Source of the DNA: Sagittula salina
Lineage (GTDB): Bacteria > Pseudomonadota > Alphaproteobacteria > Rhodobacterales > Rhodobacteraceae
DNA length: 64,000 bases
NCBI RefSeq assembly: GCF_017813235.1
Contig: NZ_JAGISH010000001.1
Coordinates: forward strand, 248,001 to 312,000
Reading direction: 5' to 3'
In this document: positions 17,419 to 25,970 of the stretch, piece after piece
Layout: each line of letters starts with the position of its first letter
Position numbering within the stretch: the first letter of the stretch is position 1
Position numbers and translations under genes: made by a program
Notes under the pieces: model-generated
What the model saw: the letters and a program-made list of their open reading frames with translations, nothing else
The model's database searches: none
What the model was told of the DNA's origin: nothing

Positions 17419-18729
17419 ATGTCCAGTATTTTGACGAACGCAGGCGCGATGACCGCTCTGCAGACCCTCAAACAGGTCAACCGGAGCATGTCCCAGACCC
17501 AGGGCATGATCTCGACCGGCAAGCGCGTGAGTTCCGCCCGCGACAATGCCGCGGTCTGGGCCATCGCCAAGACCATGCAATCCGATGTCTCGGGCTTTGC
17601 CCGCATTTCCGACAGCCTCAACCTTGGACAGTCAAGCGTCGCCGTGGCCCGCAAGGGGGCGGAGACGGTGACCGACCTTTTGGTCCAGATAAAGGAAAAG
17701 GTCGTTTCCGCACAGGAGGAAAACGTCGATCGCAGCAAGATACAGACCGATATCGCCGCCCTGCGGGATCAGGTGGTTGCGGTGGTGGGGGCTGCACAGT
17801 TCAACGGGCTGAACCTGCTCACAAACCAGACGCAGACCGAAGACAGCGGTGGCGTCAACGTGCTGGCCTCGCTTGACCACGCCGATGGCGAGACGGTCAC
17901 GGCACGCAACATCCGTGTCGGGAAGCAGGATCTCGGTATCGAACTGTCCAGCATCGGTACGGCGCTCAGTGCGCTGGCGGCGGGGGCGAACGACGTTACG
18001 GGCTTTGGCGATGCCACGGCGGCTGCATTGAACGGCAACGCGACGCCCGCCACCGGAACCACCACCTTCGGCACATCTTCCGCGCAGGCCGTGGCGGCGG
18101 GCACCGGTTTCTCCATCTCGATTTCCGGCAGCACCGGCGGCACCACGGCCCCCGCCGATACCGTGACCGGCAACGAAATCAACTACGTCGCCCGCGACGG
18201 CGACACCATGGCCGACGTCAGCCGCGCGATGGCCGCCGCCTATAACCGTTACGTGGAGGCCAACCTTGGCGCTACGGCGACCGGCGGCATCGCGGCGGTG
18301 GCGGAGGGCAATCAGATCACCTTTACCGGCTCCGATCAGACGGGGGCGGATTTCTCCCTTCAGGTGGATCAATACGCGGCCGACGCCTCCAGCACCATCG
18401 GCGGCGGATTGCGTGCCCTGTCCTACATCGACGTGTCCACAGCCAAGGGGGCCGATGCCGCCCTGGCCGACATTGACCGGCTGATCGACACAGCCATCGA
18501 CGCGTCTGCCGCGCTCGGTTCCGCCGAAATGCGCCTGGAAACGCAACGGGACTTTGTATCGGGGCTTTCGGCCTCGCTCCGATCGGGCATCGGAACGCTG
18601 GTCGATGCCGACATGGAGGAGACGGCCGCCAAGCTGCAATCGATGCAGGTGCAGCAGCAATTGTCCATCACATCGCTGTCGATCGCCAACCAGGCGCCGC
18701 AGTACCTGTTGCAACTCTTCCGTGGCTGA
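17419..18729 (+). CDS. fliC: Flagellin, copy 3 (divergent)
   Basis: A 436-residue flagellin with the same D0/D1 ends (MSSILTNAGAMTALQTL, STGKRVSSARDNAAVWAIAK at the front; SGIGTLVDADMEETAAKLQS and SIANQAPQYLLQLFRG at the end) but a more divergent middle region than copies 1 and 2. It ends with an extra glycine and has its own upstream region. It may be a minor or condition-specific filament subunit; that is inference. The start at 17419 matches the other copies; upstream open frame is not homologous. It is followed after 79 bases by ppx. Confidence 0.95.
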   Translation: MSSILTNAGAMTALQTLKQVNRSMSQTQGMISTGKRVSSARDNAAVWAIAKTMQSDVSGFARISDSLNLGQSSVAVARKGAETVTDLLVQIKEKVVSAQEENVDRSKIQTDIAALRDQVVAVVGAAQFNGLNLLTNQTQTEDSGGVNVLASLDHADGETVTARNIRVGKQDLGIELSSIGTALSALAAGANDVTGFGDATAAALNGNATPATGTTTFGTSSAQAVAAGTGFSISISGSTGGTTAPADTVTGNEINYVARDGDTMADVSRAMAAAYNRYVEANLGATATGGIAAVAEGNQITFTGSDQTGADFSLQVDQYAADASSTIGGGLRALSYIDVSTAKGADAALADIDRLIDTAIDASAALGSAEMRLETQRDFVSGLSASLRSGIGTLVDADMEETAAKLQSMQVQQQLSITSLSIANQAPQYLLQLFRG

Positions 18730-18808
18730 GGCGTAGGCCTCCGGACGGACCTTTCTTGACCCGCTTCGAAGGCGGGCCTAGGGAGAGGCAAGACCGGGGA
18801 GATGCGCC

Positions 18809-20347
18809 ATGAACAGCCACGACGACAGCCACGGCCACTGGGACCCTTTCGGGCGTCCGCTGTTCAACGATCCCCAGGCCCGCGCACTCAGCCGCGTCGG
18901 CGTGGTGGATATCGGGTCGAACTCCGTGCGAATGGTGGTGTTTGACGGGGCGGCGCGCAGCCCGGCCTATTTCTTCAACGAGAAGATCCTGTGCGGGCTG
19001 GGCGAAGGCATGTTGCAGACCGGCCGGCTGAACCCCGAGGGCCGCGCCCGGGCGCTTGCCGCCATGCGGCGCTTCCGACTGCTGGCGGAAGGCATGATGC
19101 TTTCGGGCCTGTCTGTGGTGGCCACGGCGGCGATGCGCGACGCGGAGGACGGGTCGGAGTTCCGTAATCAGATCGAGGCCGAGACCGGGCTGACCGTGCA
19201 CGTCATCGACGGGCCGGAGGAAGCGCGGCTATCGGCGCAGGGCGTCCTTTTGGGCTGGCCCGGCTCCTACGGGCTGGTCTGCGACATCGGTGGGTCGTCC
19301 ATGGAACTTGCTGAAATCGGGGACGGGCTGGTGGGGCGGCGCATGACCTCTGCTCTTGGCCCCTACAAGCTGAAGGACCTGGGCGACGATCCGAAGGTGC
19401 GCGAGAAACACATCGAGTCTGAGCTGGAAAAGCTCGCCGGATACATGGGCACGCAGCGCGACCGGCTTTTCCTTGTCGGCGGCAGTTGGCGGGCGATCGC
19501 GAGGATCGACATGCTGCGGCTGGATTACCCGCTGCACGTCCTGCACGAGTACCGCATGAACGCAGACGCGGTGCGTGAGACACTTGCCTATATTGGCAAG
19601 CAGGACCATGAGGCGCTGCGCAAGGCGGCTGGCGTTTCTTCAACCCGGATGGCTCTGGTGCCCTATGCCGCCGAGGTTTTGGCACGGCTGGTGGACTGCT
19701 TCCGGCCCTCGGATATTGCGATTTCCTCCTACGGCATCCGCGAGGGATTGTTGTTCGAACAGATGCCGCAGGCTCTGCGCGACCGCGACCCGCTGATCGA
19801 GGCCTGCCGTTTCGCCGAGGCCAAGGACGCCCGCCTTCCCGGCTTTGGGCGGCAGTTGTACGATTTCGTGATGCCGCTTTTCCCCGAAGCCTCGGAGGCG
19901 CGGCGACGCCTGATCCACGCCGCCTGCCTGCTGCACGATGTCAGCTGGCGGGCGCATCCGGACTACAGGGCCGAGACGGTATTCGATAACGCGACCCGCG
20001 CAAATCTCGGCGGGCTGAAGCATTGGGAACGCGTCTATCTCGGGCTGTCACTGCTGCACCGCTACAAGAACAAACGCGAGGGAACCCGGTTCGAGGATCT
20101 CTACGCCCTTCTCGACGCCGCGCACCAGCAGGAGGCCGAGGTCCTGGGCAAGGCGATGCGGCTTGGCGCGATGCTCTGGACGCTGGAGGCCACGGCCGGG
20201 CACGCACGAATGAGCTGGGACGGGACCACTCTGTCTCTGACACTCGACCCGGACATGATGGACCTCTATGGCGAGGTCGCGCGGTCGCGCTTCCGGTCGC
20301 TGGCGCAGGCGCTGGGCGCGGAGGATTTTGGGGTGGTCGCCACGTAA
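18809..20347 (+). CDS. ppx: Exopolyphosphatase, Ppx/GppA family
   Basis: A 512-residue member of the Ppx/GppA family, which removes phosphate from polyphosphate ends or from pppGpp. The actin-like ATPase-fold domain has the phosphate loop VVDIGSNSVRMVVFDG near residue 31 and the second loop CDIGGSSMELAEIG near residue 153. Residues about 320-510 form the helical C-terminal domain with the HD-like text LIHAACLLHDVSWRAHPDYR. With ppk1 it would set polyphosphate levels. The two genes are commonly neighbours in related genomes; here three flagellin genes lie between them. Confidence 0.93.
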   Translation: MNSHDDSHGHWDPFGRPLFNDPQARALSRVGVVDIGSNSVRMVVFDGAARSPAYFFNEKILCGLGEGMLQTGRLNPEGRARALAAMRRFRLLAEGMMLSGLSVVATAAMRDAEDGSEFRNQIEAETGLTVHVIDGPEEARLSAQGVLLGWPGSYGLVCDIGGSSMELAEIGDGLVGRRMTSALGPYKLKDLGDDPKVREKHIESELEKLAGYMGTQRDRLFLVGGSWRAIARIDMLRLDYPLHVLHEYRMNADAVRETLAYIGKQDHEALRKAAGVSSTRMALVPYAAEVLARLVDCFRPSDIAISSYGIREGLLFEQMPQALRDRDPLIEACRFAEAKDARLPGFGRQLYDFVMPLFPEASEARRRLIHAACLLHDVSWRAHPDYRAETVFDNATRANLGGLKHWERVYLGLSLLHRYKNKREGTRFEDLYALLDAAHQQEAEVLGKAMRLGAMLWTLEATAGHARMSWDGTTLSLTLDPDMMDLYGEVARSRFRSLAQALGAEDFGVVAT

Positions 20348-20371
20348 TCCCGTTTCACCGATGTTACGCGG

Positions 20372-20450
20372 CGGGGCGCATTGCCCCCTGACACCCAATT
20401 GCCCCCCCGGCCCCCCGTGAGTATTCATGCCAAGAAAAAGCAGAAGGCGG
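20372..20450 (+). repeat. Intergenic GC-rich/ATTTTT-type repeat, divergent copy
   Basis: GGGCGCATTGCCCCC followed by C-rich sequence and GTATTCATGCCAAGAAAAAG. It shares the plan of the elements at 48403, 48482 and 59101 (GC-rich arm, C run, then tATTttt-nnCCAA-gaag) but is more divergent. It follows ppx and may act as a terminator. Confidence 0.4.
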
Positions 20451-20502
20451 GATCCGGCCGGCCCGAGCAGGCAACGCGGGTGAAAAACGCGGATGTAAGC
20501 CG

Positions 20503-20865
20503 TCAGAGTTCGATTTCAGCGGGCGCGTCGGGTTCGGCGTTCTCCGGTGTGATCGGCTCCTTGCGGCGAATGACGATGTCGCCGTTGGGTAGCATTTCGG
20601 GCGGCTCGTAAAGCGACCAATCCTCGACCATCTCCAGCACATCCCGCAGTGCCGGACCCATCTCCGTCAGGAAATTGCGCATCACGGGCTGCATCTCGCG
20701 CAATGTGCTTTCCAGTTCATCCAGCGTCGGTTCCATCTCCGACATGAGGCCGCGGAAGAACAGCCGGGCCCCCTCTTCCATCAGGCTCGAACTTTCGTCG
20801 GTCTCCTGCGCCGCGACGGGCATGGCAAGGAGCGCGAGGGACAGCAGGGCAACGGTGCTTTTCAT
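20503..20865 (-). CDS. Small periplasmic protein of unknown function
   Basis: A 120-residue protein with a clear signal peptide (MKSTVALLSLALLAMPVAAQ) and an acidic helical body (LMEEGARLFFRGLMSEMEPTL region) followed by PPEMLPNGDIVIRRKEPI. Similar proteins are widespread in Rhodobacteraceae and are often labelled AAA+ ATPase, but I see no Walker A or B motif, so that label looks wrong. The start at 20865 follows AAGGGATGAAAAG-like sequence and matches the signal peptide; a longer frame to 20913 would spoil it. Function unknown. Confidence 0.75.
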   Translation of the reverse strand: MKSTVALLSLALLAMPVAAQETDESSSLMEEGARLFFRGLMSEMEPTLDELESTLREMQPVMRNFLTEMGPALRDVLEMVEDWSLYEPPEMLPNGDIVIRRKEPITPENAEPDAPAEIEL

Positions 20866-20909
20866 CCCTTGAATGTAGGCTCCGACGGCACCCGCGCCAA
20901 GGGGACGCG

Positions 20910-21911
20910 TCACAGGTCGAGGTCGACCGTGACCGGGAAATGGTCGGACGCGGTCAGCAGCGCCTCGTGCAATTCGGGCACCCGCCAGCAGCCAGGGTCA
21001 TCGAAGGGGTGCCAAATGCGCCAGCGCGGGTTCGCCTGCATCAGGTCCGGCGAGATCATCACGTAGTCCAGAAGCGCCTGCAGGTAGCGTTTCTGGCTGT
21101 CGATGTAGAAGCGCGCCGTGGTGGGCTGGGCGCTGATTTTAGAGGCCAGCGCCTGTGCCGCGTGCGGATCCCAGAGCCTTGGACCGCCGTCTCCCAGCAA
21201 AATTTCGACCGAGGAGCGGCCGAAAAGGCTTTCGAATTCGTCCAGCCCGGGGCCGTCGTTCAGGTCGCCCATGAGGATCGTCGCGATACCCGACGCCAGA
21301 AGCGCGTCCACCCGGCGGCGCAACCAGATCGCCTGCGCCAGCTGTTTGCGGCGATTGGCGATGGAGAAGCGCATGATCTGATCATGGCCGCGCGCGCCAT
21401 GCGGCGCCTTCGACTTCAGGTGTGCCCCGATCAGGCGGAGGACGCGACCCGTGACGGTGGTCACCTCCAGTTCCAGCGGCGGCTTGGAGAATTGCACGAT
21501 GTCGGGTGTCGCGTCGATGTCGAGGTCGATCTTCAGCGTGGCGTCGAAACGCGGCGCCTCGGTTCCGGATTGCGGGTCGTGGCGGGCGGTCAGACGCTCC
21601 GGGTCATAAAGCAGCGCGATTTCCTGTTGGGTGTCGTTGGCGAAGCCGGTGACCACGGCGGTGGTGCGCAGTTCGAACGCCTCCGCGAAGCGGGTCAACG
21701 CTCCAGTGGTCGAGCGGCGGGAGGAGGTGTCGGGCGCCTCGATCACCATGACCGCGTCAGCGTCCATGGCGGTGAAGACGATACCCAGTGCCTCTGCCTG
21801 CTGCCGCCGTGTGACGTCGTGGCGCGAGGACCAGCGATCATCCAGCATCAGCCGCCCGCGATTGTCAAAGAGGGAGTCGAACCATTCGACGTTGTAGGTG
21901 GCGAGGCGCAA
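20910..21911 (-). CDS. Endonuclease/exonuclease/phosphatase family protein (TTG start)
   Basis: A 333-residue protein of the DNase I-like superfamily. It begins RLATYNVEWFDSLFDN, has the metal-ligand glutamate in VMVIEAPD, IGAHLKSK, the catalytic ILMGDLNDGPG and a final ASDHFPVTVDLDL with the catalytic His. The substrate (nucleic acid or phosphoester) cannot be told. The frame is open further upstream, but family proteins start at RLATYNVEW, and the only start there is TTG at 21911, preceded by GAGGCG 12 bases after the upstream stop at 21923. It probably forms an operon with the J-domain gene. Confidence 0.82.
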   Translation of the reverse strand: MRLATYNVEWFDSLFDNRGRLMLDDRWSSRHDVTRRQQAEALGIVFTAMDADAVMVIEAPDTSSRRSTTGALTRFAEAFELRTTAVVTGFANDTQQEIALLYDPERLTARHDPQSGTEAPRFDATLKIDLDIDATPDIVQFSKPPLELEVTTVTGRVLRLIGAHLKSKAPHGARGHDQIMRFSIANRRKQLAQAIWLRRRVDALLASGIATILMGDLNDGPGLDEFESLFGRSSVEILLGDGGPRLWDPHAAQALASKISAQPTTARFYIDSQKRYLQALLDYVMISPDLMQANPRWRIWHPFDDPGCWRVPELHEALLTASDHFPVTVDLDL

Positions 21912-21922
21912 GGCGGCGCGCC

Positions 21923-22603
21923 TCAGGCGGCCTGCCGGGCGGAGATTTCCTCCCACGCGCGGTTGATGTCGGCCATGCGTCTTTCCGCCATCTTCACCGC
22001 TTCTTCCGGGACGCCGCGTGCCATCATCACATCGGGATGACTGTCGCGCACCAGTTGTCGCCAGTGCTTGCGGATCTCTGGCAGTTCCATGTCGGGTGTC
22101 ACGCCCAGCACCGCCCAGGGGTCCGCCGCGTCGGGCACGAAGCGCGCGCGCAGGGCGCGGAAACGCGTCTCCGGCATGCCGAAAAGCTCCGCCACCCGTT
22201 CGAGGAAGGCATCCTCTGCAGGGTGGTACCGGCCGTCCGCCATGGCGATATGAAACAGGCCTTCCATCAGGTCGCACAGAGTCGAGGTATCCGCGTTGAA
22301 CATGGCCCGAATGCGGCTGGCGTAGTCCTCGAAACCCGCAACGTCCTGCCGGGCGAGATTGAAAACTCGGGCCGCGTCCTTTTCGTCCTCGGGCGCGATG
22401 CGAAAGACCTCGCGGAAGGCGGTGACCTCGTCGCGGGTTACCAGCCCGTCGGCCTTCGCCATCTTGGCCGACAGCGCGATCACCGCGATGGTAAAGCCCA
22501 CGGAGCGTTCCGGCGGCGTGCGCATCCGGTCAAAGAGCACGGAGAGCCCTTCGCCGGAGGTCAGCGCAGCGAGCGCCTGTGTAATGCGGGTCCAGATCGA
22601 CAT
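21923..22603 (-). CDS. TerB-like/J-domain protein (DjlA-like)
   Basis: A 226-residue protein with a TerB-type helical domain (about 35-150, including AVIALSAKMAKADGLVTRDE and IAMADGRYHPAEDAFLERV) and a C-terminal J domain (about 165-225: DPWAVLGVTPDMELPEIRKH, then the essential HPD in DSHPDVM). J domains stimulate DnaK ATPase activity, so it is a likely DnaK co-chaperone. E. coli DjlA has an N-terminal membrane helix that is missing here, so it is probably cytosolic. It lies just upstream of the phosphoesterase gene. Confidence 0.88.
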   Translation of the reverse strand: MSIWTRITQALAALTSGEGLSVLFDRMRTPPERSVGFTIAVIALSAKMAKADGLVTRDEVTAFREVFRIAPEDEKDAARVFNLARQDVAGFEDYASRIRAMFNADTSTLCDLMEGLFHIAMADGRYHPAEDAFLERVAELFGMPETRFRALRARFVPDAADPWAVLGVTPDMELPEIRKHWRQLVRDSHPDVMMARGVPEEAVKMAERRMADINRAWEEISARQAA

Positions 22604-22656
22604 GGGCGCATCATAACCGTTGTGCGGGCGACTGTCAGGAGCGGAATTTCCGACGA

Positions 22657-23142
22657 TCAGAGGATTTTTTGCAGCAGGATCAGGTCCATCCAGCGGCCGA
22701 ACTTGAAGCCGACCTGTGGCAGGCGGGCGATCTCGGCATAGCCGATACGACGGTGAAAGGTGACACCGCCGGGGTTCTCGCCCGATACTCCGGCCCAGAG
22801 GCTGTGCACGCCCTGCGCGCGGGCGACATCTTCCAGGGCGGTCATCAGGGCGCGGCCGGTCCCCCTGCCGCGCGCCTCTGCGGCAAGCTGGATCGAATGT
22901 TCCATGGTATGGGCGTAACCCGGCCCGCCGCGAAACTGCCCATAAGTGGCAAAGCCCAGCACACGGCCCGCGTCCTCCGCCACCTGAAAGGCCGCGCCGC
23001 GCTGCGTCATGTCCGCGATCAGCCCGGCCTCGGTCTTGGTTTGGGTGGTGAAGGTGGCGGCGGTATCCACGATGATCGCGTTCCAGATCGCGGCGATACC
23101 GGGCGCGTCGGCGGGCCCCGCGGGACGAATGCGCAGGCTCAT
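22657..23142 (-). CDS. GNAT N-acetyltransferase, phosphinothricin-acetyltransferase-like
   Basis: A 161-residue GNAT acetyltransferase. Opening IRPAGPADAPGIAAIWNAII, the acetyl-CoA loop AEARGRGTGRALM and the late GVTFHRRIGYAEIARLPQVG-F-KFGRW-D match the Pat/Bar-like subfamily, whose members acetylate phosphinothricin, methionine sulfone or unknown amines. The substrate here is unknown. Directly upstream of the start is a short triplicated ATGAGCC-containing repeat (23136-23165), so several ATGs occur in the leader; only 23142 is in frame with the protein. Confidence 0.88.
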   Translation of the reverse strand: MSLRIRPAGPADAPGIAAIWNAIIVDTAATFTTQTKTEAGLIADMTQRGAAFQVAEDAGRVLGFATYGQFRGGPGYAHTMEHSIQLAAEARGRGTGRALMTALEDVARAQGVHSLWAGVSGENPGGVTFHRRIGYAEIARLPQVGFKFGRWMDLILLQKIL

Positions 23143-23166
23143 CGAATTTGGCTCATCGAAGTTGGC

Positions 23167-23790
23167 TCATCGCAGGACGACCGTCGCGCCTTTCTGCCGC
23201 ACATACGCTGCAAGTCCGGCTGTGCCGGTTTCGAACCGCACCAACGGCGCGTCCAGAACCGGCGCCAGCAGGGCCTCCAGTGCCGGAGCCTCCGGATGGG
23301 TCACCACCAGCGCTTCAAGAGTCGAATCCGACGGGGTCAGGGCCTTGCCCGGCGGCACCGGCACCTTCCACTGGATCAGGGCCGGAAACAGCCCGCCGAA
23401 TGGCAGCATCCCATCTTCCGGTACCGCCATGATCCAGCGCAAGCCGTTGCGCTCAAGCTCCACCAGCCGCCCCGCCATGGGCAGGAGCGCGATCGCGGCC
23501 GCGACGTCATCGACCGCGCAGACCCATTTGTCCAGCCGCGCCGCCCCCTGGAAGGTGTCCAGCCCGAACCAGCGCGCGTCCCCGGGCCCGGGAGCCGAGG
23601 GGTCGATGGCGATCGCTTCGATATAAAGATCGGGCGACAGACCGAGCAGTTGATTGTGCGTGCCGAACCGTGCGTGGCTGCCACCGGGACGCATGGGATG
23701 CCCCAGCGCCGCCTCCACGTGATCCACGGCCTCCGCGAGGGTTTCGCCAAGAACGGCGATGTGGTCGAGCGTCAGCGATACCGGGGGCAT
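23167..23790 (-). CDS. VOC/glyoxalase-like domain protein
   Basis: A 207-residue protein with the opening LTLDHIAVLGETLAEAVDHV and GTHNQLLGLSPDLYIEAIAI, fitting the glyoxalase-like (Glyoxalase_3) group of the vicinal oxygen chelate superfamily. A metal-binding His in DHIA and Glu in YIEAI are visible. Substrate unknown. The start at 23790 gives the family N-terminus; an in-frame upstream ATG would add 16 residues and I see no strong ribosome site for either. It lies 24 bases upstream of the GNAT gene, so they may be co-transcribed. Confidence 0.75.
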   Translation of the reverse strand: MPPVSLTLDHIAVLGETLAEAVDHVEAALGHPMRPGGSHARFGTHNQLLGLSPDLYIEAIAIDPSAPGPGDARWFGLDTFQGAARLDKWVCAVDDVAAAIALLPMAGRLVELERNGLRWIMAVPEDGMLPFGGLFPALIQWKVPVPPGKALTPSDSTLEALVVTHPEAPALEALLAPVLDAPLVRFETGTAGLAAYVRQKGATVVLR

Positions 23791-23840
23791 GAAGGAAACT
23801 TTCCGTGCAGTCGCAGCACGGTAACCAAGGGAAACCACGC

Positions 23841-23868
23841 TGCAAAGCGGAAAAGCCGCCCCTTTGCA
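23841..23868. promoter_or_regulatory. Inverted TGCAAAG / CTTTGCA pair upstream of nhaA
   Basis: TGCAAAG at 23841-23847 and CTTTGCA at 23862-23868 form an inverted pair 14 bases apart between the glyoxalase-like gene and nhaA. It may be a regulator site or chance; no further support is visible. Confidence 0.25.
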
Positions 23869-23952
23869 TTGATGTACGCGCCAACGTGCCTATTTCGGAC
23901 TGAAGGGCTCATGAATTTTCCATTCCAAAGATATCCTTAAGGAGGACAATGG

Positions 23953-25143
23953 ATGCTGCTTCGCGCGCTGGACCGCTTCTTCGGCCACGAGGCTTCGGGG
24001 GGCATATTGCTGATGCTCTCCGCCATAGCGGCGATGATCGTCGCCAACTCCGGCCTTGCCGGTCATTATGACGGGGTGCTCGGCAGCTACTTTGCCGTGA
24101 CGCTGAACGGCGACGGGCTGGAAAAGCCGCTGATCCTGTGGATCAACGACGGTCTCATGGCCGTCTTCTTCTTTCTAATCGGGCTGGAACTGAAGGCCGA
24201 GCTGCTGGAGGGCAAGCTGAAGAACCCCTCCGATGTGGTTCTGCCCGGCGTTGCCGCCGTGGGCGGCATGGCGCTGCCGGCGCTGGTCTACCTCGCCTTC
24301 AATTGGGGCGACCCCGCCACCGTGGGGGGCTGGGCGATCCCGGCAGCCACCGACATCGCCTTTGCGCTTGGCGTGCTGGCGCTGGTGGGCGACAAGGTGC
24401 CGTCATCGCTGAAGGTTTTCCTGCTGACGCTGGCAATCCTCGACGACATGGGGGCGATCGTCATCATTGCGTTGTTCTACACGGCCGAATTGAAGGTCGA
24501 CTACCTGTTTCTCGCCGTCATTCCGCTGGTCGGGATGTGGTGGATGGCGCGGGCCCGGATGCACCGGGTGGCGCCGATCCTGATCCTTGGCGTGATCCTC
24601 TGGGTGCTGGTGCTGAAGTCCGGCGTTCATGCGACGCTCGCGGGAGTGGTCACCGCCTTTTTCATCCCGCTGAAGGACAAGTGGGGTAAATCCCCGCTGC
24701 ATTCTCTGGAACACGGGCTGTCGCCTTACGTTCTTTACGTGATCGTACCGATTTTTGCCTTTGCCAACGCGGGCGTCGTGCTGAAGGGCATGGCCTGGTC
24801 TGACTTGCTGCAACCGCTGCCCATGGGCATCGCTCTGGGGCTGATCCTCGGCAAACAGCTCGGCGTCTTCGGAGTCACCTTCGCGATGGTGAAGCTTGGG
24901 CTTGCGCGCAAGCCTTCGGGCGCCAACTGGGCGCAAATCTACGGCATCGCCTGCCTCGCGGGCATCGGCTTTACCATGTCGCTCTTCATAGGTTCGCTCA
25001 GTTTCTCCGACCCGAGTCTGATGAACGCGGTCCGGCTTGGTGTGCTTTCGGGCTCGATCCTGTCCGGCATCATGGGTTTCGTGGCGCTGCGTCTGTCGAC
25101 GCAGGAAAAGGCCACCGCCCCCGCAGCGACCGCCGCAGGCTGA
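23953..25143 (+). CDS. nhaA: Na+/H+ antiporter NhaA
   Basis: NhaA exchanges external protons for internal sodium (2H+:1Na+) and supports pH and salt tolerance, fitting a marine habitat. The 396-residue protein has about 12 hydrophobic segments. The ion-binding pair is Asp164-Asp165 in TLAILDDMGAIV, and the partner Asp134 sits in PAATDIAFALG. The start at 23953 lies 6 bases after GGAGGA; another ATG at 23949 is out of frame. A strong hairpin follows the gene. Confidence 0.97.
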   Translation: MLLRALDRFFGHEASGGILLMLSAIAAMIVANSGLAGHYDGVLGSYFAVTLNGDGLEKPLILWINDGLMAVFFFLIGLELKAELLEGKLKNPSDVVLPGVAAVGGMALPALVYLAFNWGDPATVGGWAIPAATDIAFALGVLALVGDKVPSSLKVFLLTLAILDDMGAIVIIALFYTAELKVDYLFLAVIPLVGMWWMARARMHRVAPILILGVILWVLVLKSGVHATLAGVVTAFFIPLKDKWGKSPLHSLEHGLSPYVLYVIVPIFAFANAGVVLKGMAWSDLLQPLPMGIALGLILGKQLGVFGVTFAMVKLGLARKPSGANWAQIYGIACLAGIGFTMSLFIGSLSFSDPSLMNAVRLGVLSGSILSGIMGFVALRLSTQEKATAPAATAAG

Positions 25144-25152
25144 CGCGCCCCC

Positions 25153-25182
25153 TTCCCGCCGGCTGCAAACAGCCGGCGGGAA
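25153..25182 (+). terminator. 13-base-pair hairpin after nhaA
   Basis: TTCCCGCCGGCTG 25153-25165 pairs perfectly with 25170-25182 around CAAA, nine bases after the nhaA stop. No T tract follows. Confidence 0.7.
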
Positions 25183-25208
25183 AGCCCCGCCCCATATACT
25201 CTTTGCGG

Positions 25209-25238
25209 TTGACAGATGACCCTACGGAACCATTCAAT
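25209..25238 (+). promoter_or_regulatory. Candidate sigma-70 promoter for the collar-protein genes
   Basis: TTGACA at 25209-25214 is a perfect -35 box. TTCAAT at 25233-25238 is a fair -10 box 18 bases later. It lies about 93 bases upstream of the first collar gene. Confidence 0.45.
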
Positions 25239-25330
25239 GGGTCCGTTATCAGGTTGCACATTTTTTTGTATTTCCGGTCCGCCGCATTCTTCGGCAGGCC
25301 AAACATTCAACGTATTCGAGGACATCCATT

Positions 25331-25942
25331 ATGACAGGGGACTGCAAGACCACGCGCCGAAGCGTGGCAGTGGCAGCACTTATCTGCCTAGGGCTGGCGG
25401 GCGCGGCTCATGCCCAAGAGGGCTTCGTGGGCGAAATCCGTTCTTTCGGGAACAACTTTTGTCCGCGCGGCTGGACGGATGCGGCGGGCCAGCTTCTGGC
25501 CATCAGCCAGAACGACGCGCTTTTCTCGCTTTATGGCACAACCTATGGCGGCGACGGACGGACGACCTTTGGCCTTCCGGATCTGCGCGGACGCACGAAT
25601 ATCGGTACCGGCGCGGGTCCCGGCCTCACGCCCGCCGCCTGGGGTCAGCGGGCGGGCTCGGAACAGATTACCCTGCTGCAGACGCAGCTTCCCGGCCACA
25701 GTCACCAGATGATGGCAAACGACGTGCAGGGGGCCACTGGCGATCCCGAAGACGGGGTGTTGGCACAACCTCACCTGTCGAACAGCCAAGGCAATCTCTA
25801 TACGCCGAGCGCACCAAATTCGGCGATGAGACAGAATGCCATCCAGCCTGAAGGTTCGAGCATGCCACACGACAACATGGCGCCCTTCCTGGCCATCACC
25901 TGGTGCGTCGCGCTGGTCGGCATCTATCCTTCGCGCAACTGA
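25331..25942 (+). CDS. Exported phage tail-collar-domain protein, copy 1
   Basis: A 203-residue protein with a signal peptide (ending GLAGAAHAQ, about residue 30) and a tail-collar domain as in the microcystin-dependent protein group: EIRSFGNNFCPRGWTDAAGQ, LLAISQNDALFSLYGTTYGG, DGRTTFGLPDLRGRTNIG and QLPGHSHQM. Two cysteines (in NFCPRGW and ITWCVALVGIYPSRN) are conserved in all three tandem copies and may form a disulfide outside the cytoplasm. No phage structural, lysis or integrase genes are near, so it is not part of a prophage. Function unknown; adhesion or a surface fibre is possible. Confidence 0.85.
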   Translation: MTGDCKTTRRSVAVAALICLGLAGAAHAQEGFVGEIRSFGNNFCPRGWTDAAGQLLAISQNDALFSLYGTTYGGDGRTTFGLPDLRGRTNIGTGAGPGLTPAAWGQRAGSEQITLLQTQLPGHSHQMMANDVQGATGDPEDGVLAQPHLSNSQGNLYTPSAPNSAMRQNAIQPEGSSMPHDNMAPFLAITWCVALVGIYPSRN

Positions 25943-25970
25943 CCCCAGCTTAATTTCAGGACATTCCACG

